Below are positions 31,273 through 39,675 of a stretch of DNA of 64,000 nucleotides, piece after piece. The stretch is from Streptomyces tauricus (GTDB lineage Bacteria > Actinomycetota > Actinomycetes > Streptomycetales > Streptomycetaceae). Under the pieces are notes generated by a model. It made no database searches. It had not been told where the DNA came from and saw only the letters and a program-made list of their open reading frames with translations. Positions within the stretch are counted from its first letter, which is position 1. The number at the start of each line of letters is the position of its first letter. The position numbers and the translations under genes are program-made. The stretch spans positions 184,295 through 248,294 of the forward strand of contig NZ_BMVY01000012.1 of NCBI RefSeq assembly GCF_014650955.1, in the 5' to 3' direction.

Positions 31273-32163
31273 TCAGCGTCGGAATCCGCCCTCCGAGTCG
31301 ATGACCTGTCCGGTGATCCACCCGGCCTCGTCCGTGGCGAGCCAGGCGATGAGCCGCGCGGGATCGTCCGGCGTCCCCCAGCGCCCGCCCGGGAACATCG
31401 AGGCGACCGCCCGGTGCGCCTCCCCGGTCAGATAGCCGGTGTCCACCGGGCCCGGATTGACGGTGTTCACGGTGACGGCGTGCTCGGCGAGCGTGGTCGC
31501 CAGGGAACGCGTGACCGAGGCGAGGGCGCCCTTCTGCAGGGCGTACGCGATCTCCCCCGGCATCCCGCCCGCGATGTCCTGACCGGACGTCATCAGCACG
31601 ACGCGCCCGCCCGGTGCGGGCGGCGGCGCCGTGGCGCGCAGCCGGGCGTAGGCCTGGACGAGCAGGATCACCGACCGGGTGTCGACGGCCCAGTGCGCGT
31701 CGAGCATCGCCGCGTCGATCGCGTCCAGCGGGCCGTCCGAGCCGCTGAGCGCGTGGTTGGCGACGAGGATGTCGATCCGCCCGCCGAGCGCGTCCGCCGC
31801 CCGGGCGATCAGTTCGGCGGGCGCGTCCGGCTCGGTGAGGTCGCCCGGCCCGTGGGCGACCCGGGCGTCCGGATCGCCGAGCGCCTCGCGCACTGCGGCG
31901 GCCACCTCCTCCGGACGGTCCGCGCCCCAGGGCATCGCGGCATCGTGCGGCACGTGGTGGTGCAGATAGACGCCGGCTCCGTACGCGGCCAGGCGCCGGG
32001 CCACCGCGTAGCCGATCCCCGCGCGTCGGCCGGCGCCGGTGACGAGCGCGGTACGCCCGCGCAGCGGGAGCGGCTCGCGCCGCAGCTCTTCGGGTGTGGG
32101 CGCGGGTGCTGCAAGTGCGGGTGCGGGTGCGGTTTTCGAGGGGGAAGAGGGGAGTTCAGGCAT
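31273..32163 (-). CDS. SDR family oxidoreductase
   Basis: Short-chain dehydrogenase/reductase, 296 residues. The NAD(P) motif is TGAGRRAGIG (about 46-55), followed by ILVANHALSG (NAG-equivalent region), the catalytic Ser in VVLMTSGQD and the Tyr-Lys pair in EIAYALQKGALA. The C-terminal GWITGQVIDSEGGFRR is typical of FabG-like members. A Pro/Ala-rich stretch of about 25 residues precedes the Rossmann fold; it starts at ATG 32163 (MPELPSSPSKT). An in-frame start at 32205 adds 14 residues with no support. Substrate unknown; it lies alone between a convergent DUF885 gene and an Imm21-like gene on the same strand. Confidence 0.92.
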   Translation of the reverse strand: MPELPSSPSKTAPAPALAAPAPTPEELRREPLPLRGRTALVTGAGRRAGIGYAVARRLAAYGAGVYLHHHVPHDAAMPWGADRPEEVAAAVREALGDPDARVAHGPGDLTEPDAPAELIARAADALGGRIDILVANHALSGSDGPLDAIDAAMLDAHWAVDTRSVILLVQAYARLRATAPPPAPGGRVVLMTSGQDIAGGMPGEIAYALQKGALASVTRSLATTLAEHAVTVNTVNPGPVDTGYLTGEAHRAVASMFPGGRWGTPDDPARLIAWLATDEAGWITGQVIDSEGGFRR

Positions 32164-32220
32164 GGCGCACCATGATGGGCCGTGCTCAGGCCGCGCGCAT
32201 GCCATTTTCCGTGCCGGGGC

Positions 32221-32754
32221 TCACCGCCCCAGGGGCCTCAGCTGCACGAGTCCGATCCAGGTCTCCGGGCCCGGTTCGGCGTGCGCCGCGCGCACCGCGT
32301 ACCGGCCCGGTTCGAGGGCGATCCGCAGATGCCCCGACCTCGTGGAATCCTCGCCCGGCCACGCCGCGTCGAACAGCACGACGGTCCCGGGAACCTCCCA
32401 GTGCACCTCGCGCCCCCACGCCGCTCCGGCGAGGGCGGCCGGCACCCCGGCCAGCAGCTCACGCTCCGAGTCGCCCGCCGACCACCGTACGAACGTGCCG
32501 TGTTCGGGCAGGTAGGAGGTGGCGGCCGGTTCGTCGCCGAGGACGAGGGCCGTGGTGTTGCCGACGGGCAGCAGGCCGACGAGGCCGTCCACCTCGCAGG
32601 CCCTGTCGTAGTCGGAGGCCAGCTCGTCGCCGTCGGCCCCCGTCCAGAACGGAAGCACCACTTCCGGGATCGCTATGAGCGGCCCGCCGCCGGACTCGAC
32701 CCACTCGACCTGTTCGACCCGCTCGACCGAACTGGGGTCCGCATAACTCGCCAT
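32221..32754 (-). CDS. Imm21-like immunity family protein
   Basis: A 177-residue acidic protein with no membrane segment. The arrangement WVESGGGPLIAIPE near the start, SDYDRACEVDGLVGLLPVG, TALVLGDEPAATSYLPEHGT and FVRWSAGDSERELLA matches my memory of the Imm21 immunity family, whose founders neutralise polymorphic toxins. I cannot confirm this without a profile search. No toxin gene with an obvious nuclease or deaminase domain is adjacent, so if the match is right this is an orphan immunity-like gene, which is common in Streptomyces. The start at ATG 32754 has MASYADPSSVERVEQVEW. It is separated by 57 bases from the SDR gene. Confidence 0.7.
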   Translation of the reverse strand: MASYADPSSVERVEQVEWVESGGGPLIAIPEVVLPFWTGADGDELASDYDRACEVDGLVGLLPVGNTTALVLGDEPAATSYLPEHGTFVRWSAGDSERELLAGVPAALAGAAWGREVHWEVPGTVVLFDAAWPGEDSTRSGHLRIALEPGRYAVRAAHAEPGPETWIGLVQLRPLGR

Positions 32755-32876
32755 GGGCAGAAACTACACGCCCGGACGGACCGTGATTGACGATTCCTTT
32801 GCCCGGCCGCCGAGCTGATACGCGACTGAGTCCGTACGGCTTCGGCGGCTGCCCCGGCACCTGTGCGCGGCGGCCG

Positions 32877-33380
32877 TCAGCAACCGCAGTCCGCCGCGTC
32901 GGCCGGCGCCGTCAGCGGGTCCGCGGTACGCCGTTCGCGCCCCTCCCAGGTCTCGAACTCGAAGCCCTCGCGCACCCAGTACTCGAATCCGCCGAGCATC
33001 TCCTTGACCTGGTAGCCGAGTTCGGCGAGGGCGAGCGCGGCCCGGGTCGCGCCGTTGCAGCCCGGGCCCCAGCAGTAGGTGACGACCGGTACGGCCCGGT
33101 CCAGGAGTTGCCCGGCCTGCTCGGGGATCAGGGCGGTGGGCAGGTGGATCGCGCCGGGGACATGGCCCTGGTCCCAGGACTCCGTGGAGCGGGAGTCGAC
33201 GACGACGAAGCCGGGGTCGCGGGCACCGCCGCCGTCGCCGTCGTCGGCCGCCAGTGCGGCGGCGACGTCGGACACGTCGGCGTGGAAGGCGAGGCTCGCC
33301 GCGAAGTGGGCGACGGCCTCGGCGGGCGACGCAGGGGCGACGCGCAGAACGGGGTTAGGGGTGACGGCGCTGCTCTTCAT
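32877..33380 (-). CDS. Rhodanese-like sulfurtransferase
   Basis: Single-domain rhodanese of 167 residues. Conserved blocks VVVDSRSTESWDQGHVPGAI and YCWGPGCNGATRAALAL are present; the active loop holds two Cys separated by four residues (YCWGPGCNGATR), longer than the usual CxxxxR loop, so either could carry the persulfide. The C-terminal end is Cys-rich (ADCGC). It has about 40 extra N-terminal residues before the domain. It would transfer sulfane sulfur to thiols or act in sulfide/cyanide handling. It is divergent from an Lrp-type regulator with a perfect inverted repeat between them, suggesting specific control. Confidence 0.92.
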   Translation of the reverse strand: MKSSAVTPNPVLRVAPASPAEAVAHFAASLAFHADVSDVAAALAADDGDGGGARDPGFVVVDSRSTESWDQGHVPGAIHLPTALIPEQAGQLLDRAVPVVTYCWGPGCNGATRAALALAELGYQVKEMLGGFEYWVREGFEFETWEGRERRTADPLTAPADAADCGC

Positions 33381-33422
33381 GCCCCGAATCTACGGCCGGT
33401 GATCCCTTGCCCAGAAGGCACG

Positions 33423-33454
33423 ATCCCCGGCCTCGGGCTTGATCGGCCGGGGAT
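33423..33454. promoter_or_regulatory. Inverted repeat operator between rhodanese and Lrp genes
   Basis: Perfect 10-bp arms ATCCCCGGCC (33423-33432) and GGCCGGGGAT (33445-33454), centres 22 bp apart, lie in the 94-base divergent gap about 20 bases before the Lrp start. Geometry fits a dimeric or tetrameric Lrp-type protein; autoregulation plus control of the rhodanese gene is likely. Confidence 0.6.
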
Positions 33455-33474
33455 TCCCCTGCTATTCCTCGGTC

Positions 33475-33921
33475 ATGACCGCGTATTCCCCGGACGCCAC
33501 CGACTGGCACATCCTCGACGTCCTCCAGCGCGAGGGCCGCACCGGTTTCGCCGAGTTGGCCCGTGCCGTCTCCATGTCCGCGAGCGCGGTCACCGAGCGG
33601 GTGCGGCGCTTGGAGGAGGCGGGCGTCATCCAGGGGTACGCGGCGGTGGTGGACCCCGAGAGCCTCGGCCTGCCCATCCTGGCGTTCGTGCGGCTGCGCT
33701 ACCCGAACGGCAACTACAAGCCGTTCCACGATCTGATCGCGGCCACTCCCGAAATCCTGGAGGCGCACCATGTGACGGGCGACGACTGTTTCGTGATCAA
33801 GGTCGCGACCCGTTCGATGAGCCACCTGGAGGAGGTGTCGGGCCGGATCGGCACCCTCGGCTCGGTGACGACGAGCGTCGTGTACTCCTCACCCCTGCCC
33901 CGGCGCCCGCTGGGCCGCTGA
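33475..33921 (+). CDS. Lrp/AsnC family transcriptional regulator
   Basis: A 148-residue Lrp/AsnC regulator with N-terminal HTH (about 8-55, TDWHILDVLQREGRTGFAEL then SASAVTERVRRLEEAGVI) and a RAM domain (about 65-140). ATG 33475 yields MTAYSPDATDWHIL; an in-frame start at 33439 would lie within the inverted repeat region and is rejected. It is divergent from the rhodanese gene and probably senses a sulfur-containing amino acid, although the ligand is not evident. It is convergent with sbcC; 131 bases separate the stops and contain no clear hairpin. Confidence 0.93.
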   Translation: MTAYSPDATDWHILDVLQREGRTGFAELARAVSMSASAVTERVRRLEEAGVIQGYAAVVDPESLGLPILAFVRLRYPNGNYKPFHDLIAATPEILEAHHVTGDDCFVIKVATRSMSHLEEVSGRIGTLGSVTTSVVYSSPLPRRPLGR

Positions 33922-34052
33922 AGCCCCGAACGCCGTTGAGGCTCTTGCGCCCCTCGCCTGCACGCAGGTCCACGCTGCCCCGCCGCCCCGCCACCCTCCA
34001 CCGGCCGAGGGCTGACGGCCGAAGACTGGCTGACGGCTGACGGCCGCGTGCG

Positions 34053-37049
34053 TCAGCCGCCCTCGCCGCCCCGCTGCCGGACGACCGAGCCCGCGCGTCC
34101 CTTCACGACCTCCAGTTGGGCGTGGATGCGGCGCCGCAGATCCGCGACATGGCTGACGATGCCGACGCTGCGGTCCCGCTCCCGCAGCGAGTCCAGTACG
34201 TCCAGGACCTCGTCGAGCGTCTGGTCGTCGAGGCTGCCGAAGCCCTCGTCGATGAAGAGCGTGTCGAGCCGGACGCCGCCCGCCTCGTCCGTGACGACGT
34301 CCGCGAGGCCCAGCGCGAGCGCCAGGGAGGCGAAGAACGTCTCGCCGCCGGAGAGCGTCGCCGTGTCGCGCTCACGCCCGGTCCAGGCGTCGACGACGTG
34401 CAGCCCGAGCCCGCTGCGGCCCCGTCCGGCTCGGTCGTCGGAGTGGACGAGGGTGTAGCGCCCGGCGGACATGCGCTGCAGCCGTGCGGTGGCCGCCGCC
34501 GCGACCTGTTCCAGCCGGGCGGCGAGGACGTACGACTCCAGGCGCATCCTGCGTTCGTTGTCCGCGGAGGTGCCGGCGGCGAGGGTCGCGAGGCGGGCCA
34601 CGCGCTCGTACTCCTCGCGCAGCGGTCCCAGCCGGCGCACGGACGCGGTGACCCGGTGGCTGAGCCGGTCCAGTTCCGTGCAGCGGCGGGCCGCCGCGTC
34701 GCGCGCTGAGGCGGCTTCGCGCATCCGCCGCACGGCCACGGCGGCGGCCTGTTCGGCGGTACGGACGTCTGCGGGCGGCTGCTCCGCGGCGGCGGCCGTC
34801 TCCGCCTCCGCGAGCACCGCGCGGACCGTCGCCTCCTCCTGCTGCCAGGCGTCGAGCCGTCGTTGCAGCTCCCGGTGGGCCACGTCGTCGAGGAGGGCCG
34901 CCGCGGCGGCCTGCGGCGTGTCGAACCCGGCACGGAAGGCCGCGTCGGCGAGTCGCGCGTCGGCGTCCTTGAGCCGCTGCGCGGTGTCCGCCGCGACGCG
35001 CGCGGTGTCCGCGGCCTCGGTGAGCGTCGAGACTTGCCTCTCCAACTGGGCGGCCCGTTCGGCAACGCTGCCCGCCGACCCTCTGGCCTGTGACAACTCC
35101 CCCTCCAGCGTGGCCGTTTCCTGGGCGAGGGCGTCCCGGCGTGCGCTCCGTGACGCGCCGCGTACCGCGGCCTCCTGGTGCGCGGCGAGCCGGCGCTCGT
35201 GCTCGTGCTCGGCCCGCCGCAGCGCCTCGGCGGCCGGGTGCAGCCCGGAGGCGGCGTCCCGCGCCTCGGCGTGCCGCTCCTCCAACTCCTCGGCCAGCTC
35301 GGCGAGTCGGCCGGTGGGGGTGTCGCCCGCCTCCGCGGTCGCGGCGGCCAGCGCCTCGCGCACCACGCCGAGGCGGCGTTCCTCCTCGGTGCGCCGCTCG
35401 TCGGCGCTCTGGTACGCGGCGAGCGCGGCGTCCTCGGCCCGCTGGTCGATGTGTCCGTCGACCTTCCGGGCGGGCGCGGGGTGCTCGGTGGCCCCGCACA
35501 CGGCACAGGCCTCCCCGTCCACGAGGCCCGCGGCGAGTTCCGCGGCGATGCCCTTGAGGCGCTGTTCCTTGAGGTCCAGCCAGTGGGTGCGGGCATCCGC
35601 CGCCTGTTCGCGCGCGGCGAGCACGCGCGCGTGGGCCTTGTCGGTGTCCCCGGCGAGCTGGTCGCGCAGCCGGGCCGCTCCGAGCCGCGCCTGGGCCGGC
35701 TCGCGCTGCACGGCGAGCTGTTCGGCGCGGGTGGCGGCCTCCTGGGCCGTCTCGATACGGGTCTGGAGCCCGGCCCTGGTCGTCTCCCACTCGGAGAGCC
35801 ACTGCTCGGCGTCGTGCAGCACGTCCTCGTCGGCGCGCTCCTGACGGTCCAACGCGGCGCGCTCGGTGGCGAGTTCGGTGAGGCGCTGCTCGCCCCGGCG
35901 GGCCGACTCCAGGCCGCCCAGTTCTTCGGCGGCCTTGCGGGCGGCGGCGGCGAGCCCGGTGGCCCCGGCCTCGGCGAAGGCCTCGGAGAGCTGTGCACGC
36001 GCGCGTGCCTCGGCGTCGGCCGCCCGCCGGTGTTCGGCCTCGGTCGCCTCGCGCAAGCCGAGCGCGGGCGCGACCGCCTCGGCCTTGCGGCCCCGCTCCA
36101 TCCGCGCCTGGGCCTCCCGATGGGCCCCTGAGCGCTCCTCCAGCCGAGCGGCCCGCTCCCCGGCCTCGGCGAACCGCCGCTGCAGCCGCGCCACTTCGCG
36201 TACGTCCTCCAGTACGCGGGCCGCGGCGGCCTGGGCCGACTCGGTGGCCGCCTGGGCGCGGTGGGCGATCGTGAACCACTCGCGGGCCGTACTCCTGTTG
36301 ATCGCCGCCCACTCCAGGACGGCCTCGGCCAGCCCCGGGTCGCCGGGCGTCAGCTCGGGCAGCGGCAGTTCGACGAGATCACCGGCCGCCTGCTGCATGC
36401 GGTGGGCGTCGGCGAGCAGTTCGGCGTCCCCGGCGCGTACGCGTGTCTCGGCCGTGCGCCTGCGCTCGGCCAGGCGCTGCTCGACGGCGGCGAAGCGCTG
36501 GGTGTCGAAGAGACGGCCGAGGAGCCTGCCGCGGGCCTCGGCGTCGGCCCGCAGGAAGCGCGCGAAGTCACCCTGGGGAAGCAGCACGACCTGGCAGAAC
36601 TGCTCGCGGCTCATACCGAGGAGCTGGGTGATCTCCTCACCGATCTCCTGGTGGGAGCGGCTGAGGTCCTTCCAGGAGCCCGCAGGCGCGTGGTACTCGC
36701 GCAGCCAGCTCTGGGCCTTCTCCGTCGTGGTGCCCGTGCCGCGCTTCTTGGGACGCTCGAAGGGCGGCTGCCGGGTGATCTCCAACCGCCGCCCGGACAC
36801 GGTGAGTTCGAGCGTCACCTCGGTGCGGGTGTCGGGGAGCGCGTGATCACTGCGCAGCGAACCGCCCTGGCGGGCGCCCGGTACGGAGCCGTACAGCGCG
36901 AAGCAGACGGCGTCCAGGACGGAGGTCTTGCCCGCTCCGGTCGGCCCGTGCAGCAGGAAGAGTCCGGCGGTCGACAGGTCGTCGAAGTCGACCTCCTGGG
37001 CGCCGCCGAAGGGCCCGAAGGCGGTGATGTGCAGCCGGTGCAGCCTCAT
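34053..37049 (-). CDS. sbcC: SbcC (Rad50-like) exonuclease subunit
   Basis: SMC-family ATPase of the SbcCD nuclease, which opens hairpins and trims blocked DNA ends. The 998-residue protein has Walker A GPTGAGKTSVLDAV (about 34-47) and an N-terminal Q-loop region EQFCQVVLLPQGDFARFLRA. Two long coiled-coil arms (about 190-850) flank a zinc-hook CxxC (GEACAVCGATEHPAP, about residues 510-524). The C-terminal signature is LSGGETFFASLALALGLADV and Walker B is LDTLFIDEGFGSLD. The start is ATG 37049 (MRLHRLHITAFGPFGG); in-frame codons continue 230 residues upstream but only through sbcD in another frame, so they are rejected. It follows sbcD by 55 bases on the same strand, the normal order of this operon. 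Confidence 0.97.
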   Translation of the reverse strand: MRLHRLHITAFGPFGGAQEVDFDDLSTAGLFLLHGPTGAGKTSVLDAVCFALYGSVPGARQGGSLRSDHALPDTRTEVTLELTVSGRRLEITRQPPFERPKKRGTGTTTEKAQSWLREYHAPAGSWKDLSRSHQEIGEEITQLLGMSREQFCQVVLLPQGDFARFLRADAEARGRLLGRLFDTQRFAAVEQRLAERRRTAETRVRAGDAELLADAHRMQQAAGDLVELPLPELTPGDPGLAEAVLEWAAINRSTAREWFTIAHRAQAATESAQAAAARVLEDVREVARLQRRFAEAGERAARLEERSGAHREAQARMERGRKAEAVAPALGLREATEAEHRRAADAEARARAQLSEAFAEAGATGLAAAARKAAEELGGLESARRGEQRLTELATERAALDRQERADEDVLHDAEQWLSEWETTRAGLQTRIETAQEAATRAEQLAVQREPAQARLGAARLRDQLAGDTDKAHARVLAAREQAADARTHWLDLKEQRLKGIAAELAAGLVDGEACAVCGATEHPAPARKVDGHIDQRAEDAALAAYQSADERRTEEERRLGVVREALAAATAEAGDTPTGRLAELAEELEERHAEARDAASGLHPAAEALRRAEHEHERRLAAHQEAAVRGASRSARRDALAQETATLEGELSQARGSAGSVAERAAQLERQVSTLTEAADTARVAADTAQRLKDADARLADAAFRAGFDTPQAAAAALLDDVAHRELQRRLDAWQQEEATVRAVLAEAETAAAAEQPPADVRTAEQAAAVAVRRMREAASARDAAARRCTELDRLSHRVTASVRRLGPLREEYERVARLATLAAGTSADNERRMRLESYVLAARLEQVAAAATARLQRMSAGRYTLVHSDDRAGRGRSGLGLHVVDAWTGRERDTATLSGGETFFASLALALGLADVVTDEAGGVRLDTLFIDEGFGSLDDQTLDEVLDVLDSLRERDRSVGIVSHVADLRRRIHAQLEVVKGRAGSVVRQRGGEGG

Positions 37050-37104
37050 CGGGTCCTCTCGCTGCGGAACTCTCGGTCCGGACCGTTCCGGTCGTGCCCG
37101 GCGG

Positions 37105-38268
37105 TCACCGGGCGACCTCGCGGACCGTGTCGTCGGCGCGGACGGTGTCGAACGCGTCCTGGAGCACGGCCTGTTCGCGCTCGTCGGGGCCCGCGCCGCG
37201 CACATGGGCCACGAAGTCCTCCGCGATCTGCTGGTCGCTGCGGCCCGCGAGCCGCCGGGCGTACGAGACGTCGGGGTCGTCGGGTGCCCGCTCGGGCTCG
37301 AAGACGAGGCTGAGCGTGTGCGGGAACCGCTCCGTGAGCCGGGCCATCGGGTCGGCGGGCCGCACCGCGTCGGTGAGGGTCGCCTCGACCCACGCCTCCT
37401 CGTGGCGTGCCAGCTCCGGATCGGCGAGCAGGTCCGCCAGCGCTCCCCGGATACGGGCCAGTGCGCGCGGTACGGGGCAGTCGAGGCGCTCGGCCTCCAC
37501 CGAGCCGTCGGCTGCCAGGTCGACCAGCCACATGCTCTTGCGGTGATCGGTCTCCGAGAAGGAGTACGGCAGCGGGGAGCCCGAGTAGCGCACGCGCTCC
37601 GTGATCGTCTGGCTGCCGTGGAGATGGCCGAGCGCGGCGTAGTCGACGCCGTCGAAGACCCCGGCGGGGACGGCGGCGACCCCGCCCACGGTGATGTCCC
37701 GCTCGCTGTCGCTGGCCTCGCCGCCCGTGACGAAGGCATGGGCGAGGACGACGGAACGGGTGCCCGGCGCGCGCGTGGCGAGGTCGGCGCGCACCCGGTC
37801 CATGGCGGCGGCGAGCACGCTCTCGTGGCCGGCCTTCTCCACGCCGAACTCGTCCCGCACGAGGGCCGGTTCGAGATACGGCAGGCCGTAGAAGGCCACG
37901 TCCCCGAAGGCGTCCCTCAGCAGCACCGGAGTGCCGCAGGCCGAGGGCTCGGTCCGCAGGTGGATGCCCGCGCGGTCGATGAGTCCGGCGCCGACCCCGA
38001 GGCGGCGCGCGGAGTCGTGGTTCCCGGAGATCATCACCGTGGGCACGCCGAGGTCGGCGAGGCGGTGCAGCACGTCGTCGAAGAGCTCGACCGCGGCCAG
38101 CGGGGGCACGGCCCGGTCGTACACGTCCCCCGACACGACGACCGCGTCGACGCCGCGCTCGCGCACGGTCGCGACGAGGTGACCGATGAAATCGGCCTGG
38201 GCCCCGAGCATGTTCACGCGGTGGAACGCGCGGCCCAGATGCCAGTCGGAAGTGTGCAGAAGCCTCAT
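37105..38268 (-). CDS. sbcD: SbcD (Mre11-like) exonuclease subunit
   Basis: Metallophosphoesterase nuclease subunit that pairs with SbcC, 387 residues. All phosphoesterase metal motifs are present: HTSDWHLGR (about 5-13), VVSGDVYDRA (about 44-53), ISGNHDSARRL (about 81-91) and a later ALGHLHGSQ. The C-terminal capping domain reaches about residue 380. ATG 38268 starts MRLLHTSDWHLGR, the exact canonical beginning. The two genes are co-directional with sbcD first; the 55-base gap has no hairpin, so a single transcript is likely. Confidence 0.97.
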   Translation of the reverse strand: MRLLHTSDWHLGRAFHRVNMLGAQADFIGHLVATVRERGVDAVVVSGDVYDRAVPPLAAVELFDDVLHRLADLGVPTVMISGNHDSARRLGVGAGLIDRAGIHLRTEPSACGTPVLLRDAFGDVAFYGLPYLEPALVRDEFGVEKAGHESVLAAAMDRVRADLATRAPGTRSVVLAHAFVTGGEASDSERDITVGGVAAVPAGVFDGVDYAALGHLHGSQTITERVRYSGSPLPYSFSETDHRKSMWLVDLAADGSVEAERLDCPVPRALARIRGALADLLADPELARHEEAWVEATLTDAVRPADPMARLTERFPHTLSLVFEPERAPDDPDVSYARRLAGRSDQQIAEDFVAHVRGAGPDEREQAVLQDAFDTVRADDTVREVAR

Positions 38269-38336
38269 GATCCCCGAGACTAACGGCCGGTTCTGACATC
38301 ACGGGCGGCTACTCCCGTATCAGCCCGATATGCCGC

Positions 38337-38963
38337 CTATGCGTCCCCGTACGCCTCTCCGCCCAGCTCGAACCCCGCTGTCCCCGCCGTGCTGTCGGCC
38401 AGCCAGCTGCGGAAGGCCTCGACGTCGGCGTCCGGCAGCCCGATCTCGATGGTGACGGCCTCCCCGTAGCGCACGTCACGCACCTCGCGGCCGGTGGAGC
38501 GCAGGTCGTTCTGCACCCTGCCCGCCCGCTGGTGGTCGACGGTCACGGTCGCGAGGCGGAACCGTCTGCGCGTGAGGGTCCCGAGGGCGTCCAGTGCCTC
38601 GCCCACCGCGCCGCCGTAGGCCCGGATGAGTCCGCCCGCGCCGAGTTTGACGCCTCCGTAGTAGCGGGTGACCACGGCGACGACGTACCGCATGTCGCGG
38701 CGCAGCAGCATCTGGAGCATGGGGACGCCCGCGGTGCCGCCCGGTTCGCCGTCGTCGCTCGCGCGCTGTACGGCCGCGTCGGCGCCGATGACGTACGCGA
38801 AGCAGTGGTGCGAGGCGTCCGCGTGCTCCTTGCGGACGGCCGCGACGAAGTCCTGGGCCTCCCGCTCGGTGGCCGCCGGTGCCAGTGCGCAGAGGAAGCG
38901 GGAGCGGTTGATCTCGGTCTCGTGCACCCCTGCGCGGGCCACGGTGCGGTACTCGTCCTGCAT
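38337..38963 (-). CDS. YigZ/IMPACT family protein
   Basis: YigZ family protein of 208 residues with N-terminal UPF0029/Impact domain (about 15-125), including the invariant segment DGEPGGTAGVPML and the signature TRYYGGVKLGAGGLIRAY, and a smaller C-terminal DUF1949 domain (about 140-200). Relatives bind nucleic acid or ribosomal factors, and the eukaryotic IMPACT regulates GCN2, but the bacterial role is unsettled. ATG 38963 (MQDEYRTVARAG) is the standard start; longer frames run into the repeat element upstream. It lies 68 bases downstream of sbcD's start on the same strand and may have its own promoter in the 151-base gap before it. Confidence 0.93.
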   Translation of the reverse strand: MQDEYRTVARAGVHETEINRSRFLCALAPAATEREAQDFVAAVRKEHADASHHCFAYVIGADAAVQRASDDGEPGGTAGVPMLQMLLRRDMRYVVAVVTRYYGGVKLGAGGLIRAYGGAVGEALDALGTLTRRRFRLATVTVDHQRAGRVQNDLRSTGREVRDVRYGEAVTIEIGLPDADVEAFRSWLADSTAGTAGFELGGEAYGDA

Positions 38964-39029
38964 CCGCCCAGCGTATGCGCGCCACGCACAAGCGTGCGAC
39001 CACCGGCCGACGCACCCACAGAGGCGCCC

Positions 39030-39050
39030 CTCAGGGGCGCCGGGAACTGC
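39030..39050 (+). repeat. Single copy of the dispersed core
   Basis: CTCAGGGGCGCCGGGAACTG, one mismatch from the core of the 36-bp array, with GCGCCCCTCAGGGGCGC as an enclosing palindrome. It lies between the 5' end of the YigZ gene and the 3' end of the SixA-like gene. Confidence 0.7.
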
Positions 39051-39114
39051 GCAATCCCGTACGCCCGCCACAACGGCGCCGCACCCGGGGATGCGGCGAG
39101 GGGCACAGACCGGG

Positions 39115-39675
39115 CTATCGCCCTCGCACGCCGTGCCCCTTCTTTCCGCGCGCCACGATCATGTCCGTGAGCAGCGCCGTGCCGGGGCCCAGGGACTCCC
39201 AGCGGGTGCCGTGCCAGGCGAGGACCGCGATCGCCGAGGTGGGGAACTTCGTCCGGACGTCGTCCAGCGCGTCGTCGATGCTGTCGCCCGCCAGCGTGAG
39301 GACCAGTTCCTCCAGGCCGGGGTTGTGCCCGATGAGCAGCAGCGTCTCGGCCTCCGCCGGAGCCTCGCGCACCGCTTCGAGCAGCTCGGGCACATCCGCC
39401 GCGTACAGCCGCGCGTCATGGCGTACCGGCGGGGGCGTGCCCCACTGGGCGGCGGCCAGTTCCCAGGTCTCCCGGGCGCGTACGGCGGTGGAGCAGAGCG
39501 CGAGGTCCGGCAGGCAGTCGGCGTCGGCGAGGACGTGTCCGGCGGCCGGGGCGTCCCTGCGCCCGCGCGAGGCGAGCGGCCGTTCGTGGTCGGGGACGCC
39601 GTCCGGCCAGGCGGACTTGGCGTGCCGCAGCACGACCAGCCGCCGCAGCGGGCCCGCTCCGGCGCGCGCGATCAC
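39115..39675 (-). CDS. SixA-like histidine phosphatase
   Basis: A 186-residue histidine-phosphatase-superfamily protein. The nucleophile motif is LRHAKSAW, the RHAKS form typical of SixA phosphohistidine phosphatases, and the second catalytic His is in LLIGHNPGLEELVL. It lacks a signal peptide. Substrates may be phosphohistidine proteins or small phosphoesters. GTG 39675 overlaps the stop of the CysRS/MshC-like gene (GTGA), so the two are translated together. Since the upstream genes on this strand are corrinoid transport genes, a role as an alpha-ribazole phosphatase was considered; the SixA-type motif makes that less likely. Confidence 0.88.
   Translation of the reverse strand: MIARAGAGPLRRLVVLRHAKSAWPDGVPDHERPLASRGRRDAPAAGHVLADADCLPDLALCSTAVRARETWELAAAQWGTPPPVRHDARLYAADVPELLEAVREAPAEAETLLLIGHNPGLEELVLTLAGDSIDDALDDVRTKFPTSAIAVLAWHGTRWESLGPGTALLTDMIVARGKKGHGVRGR

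Noticed and set aside
32221..33380. Toxin-immunity module around the Imm21-like gene
   Set aside because: The neighbours are an SDR and a rhodanese; no toxin domain or secretion-linked protein is present.
37050..37739. 230-codon N-terminal extension of SbcC
   Set aside because: It is an alternate frame of sbcD; SbcC normally starts MRLHRLHITAFGPF at 37049.
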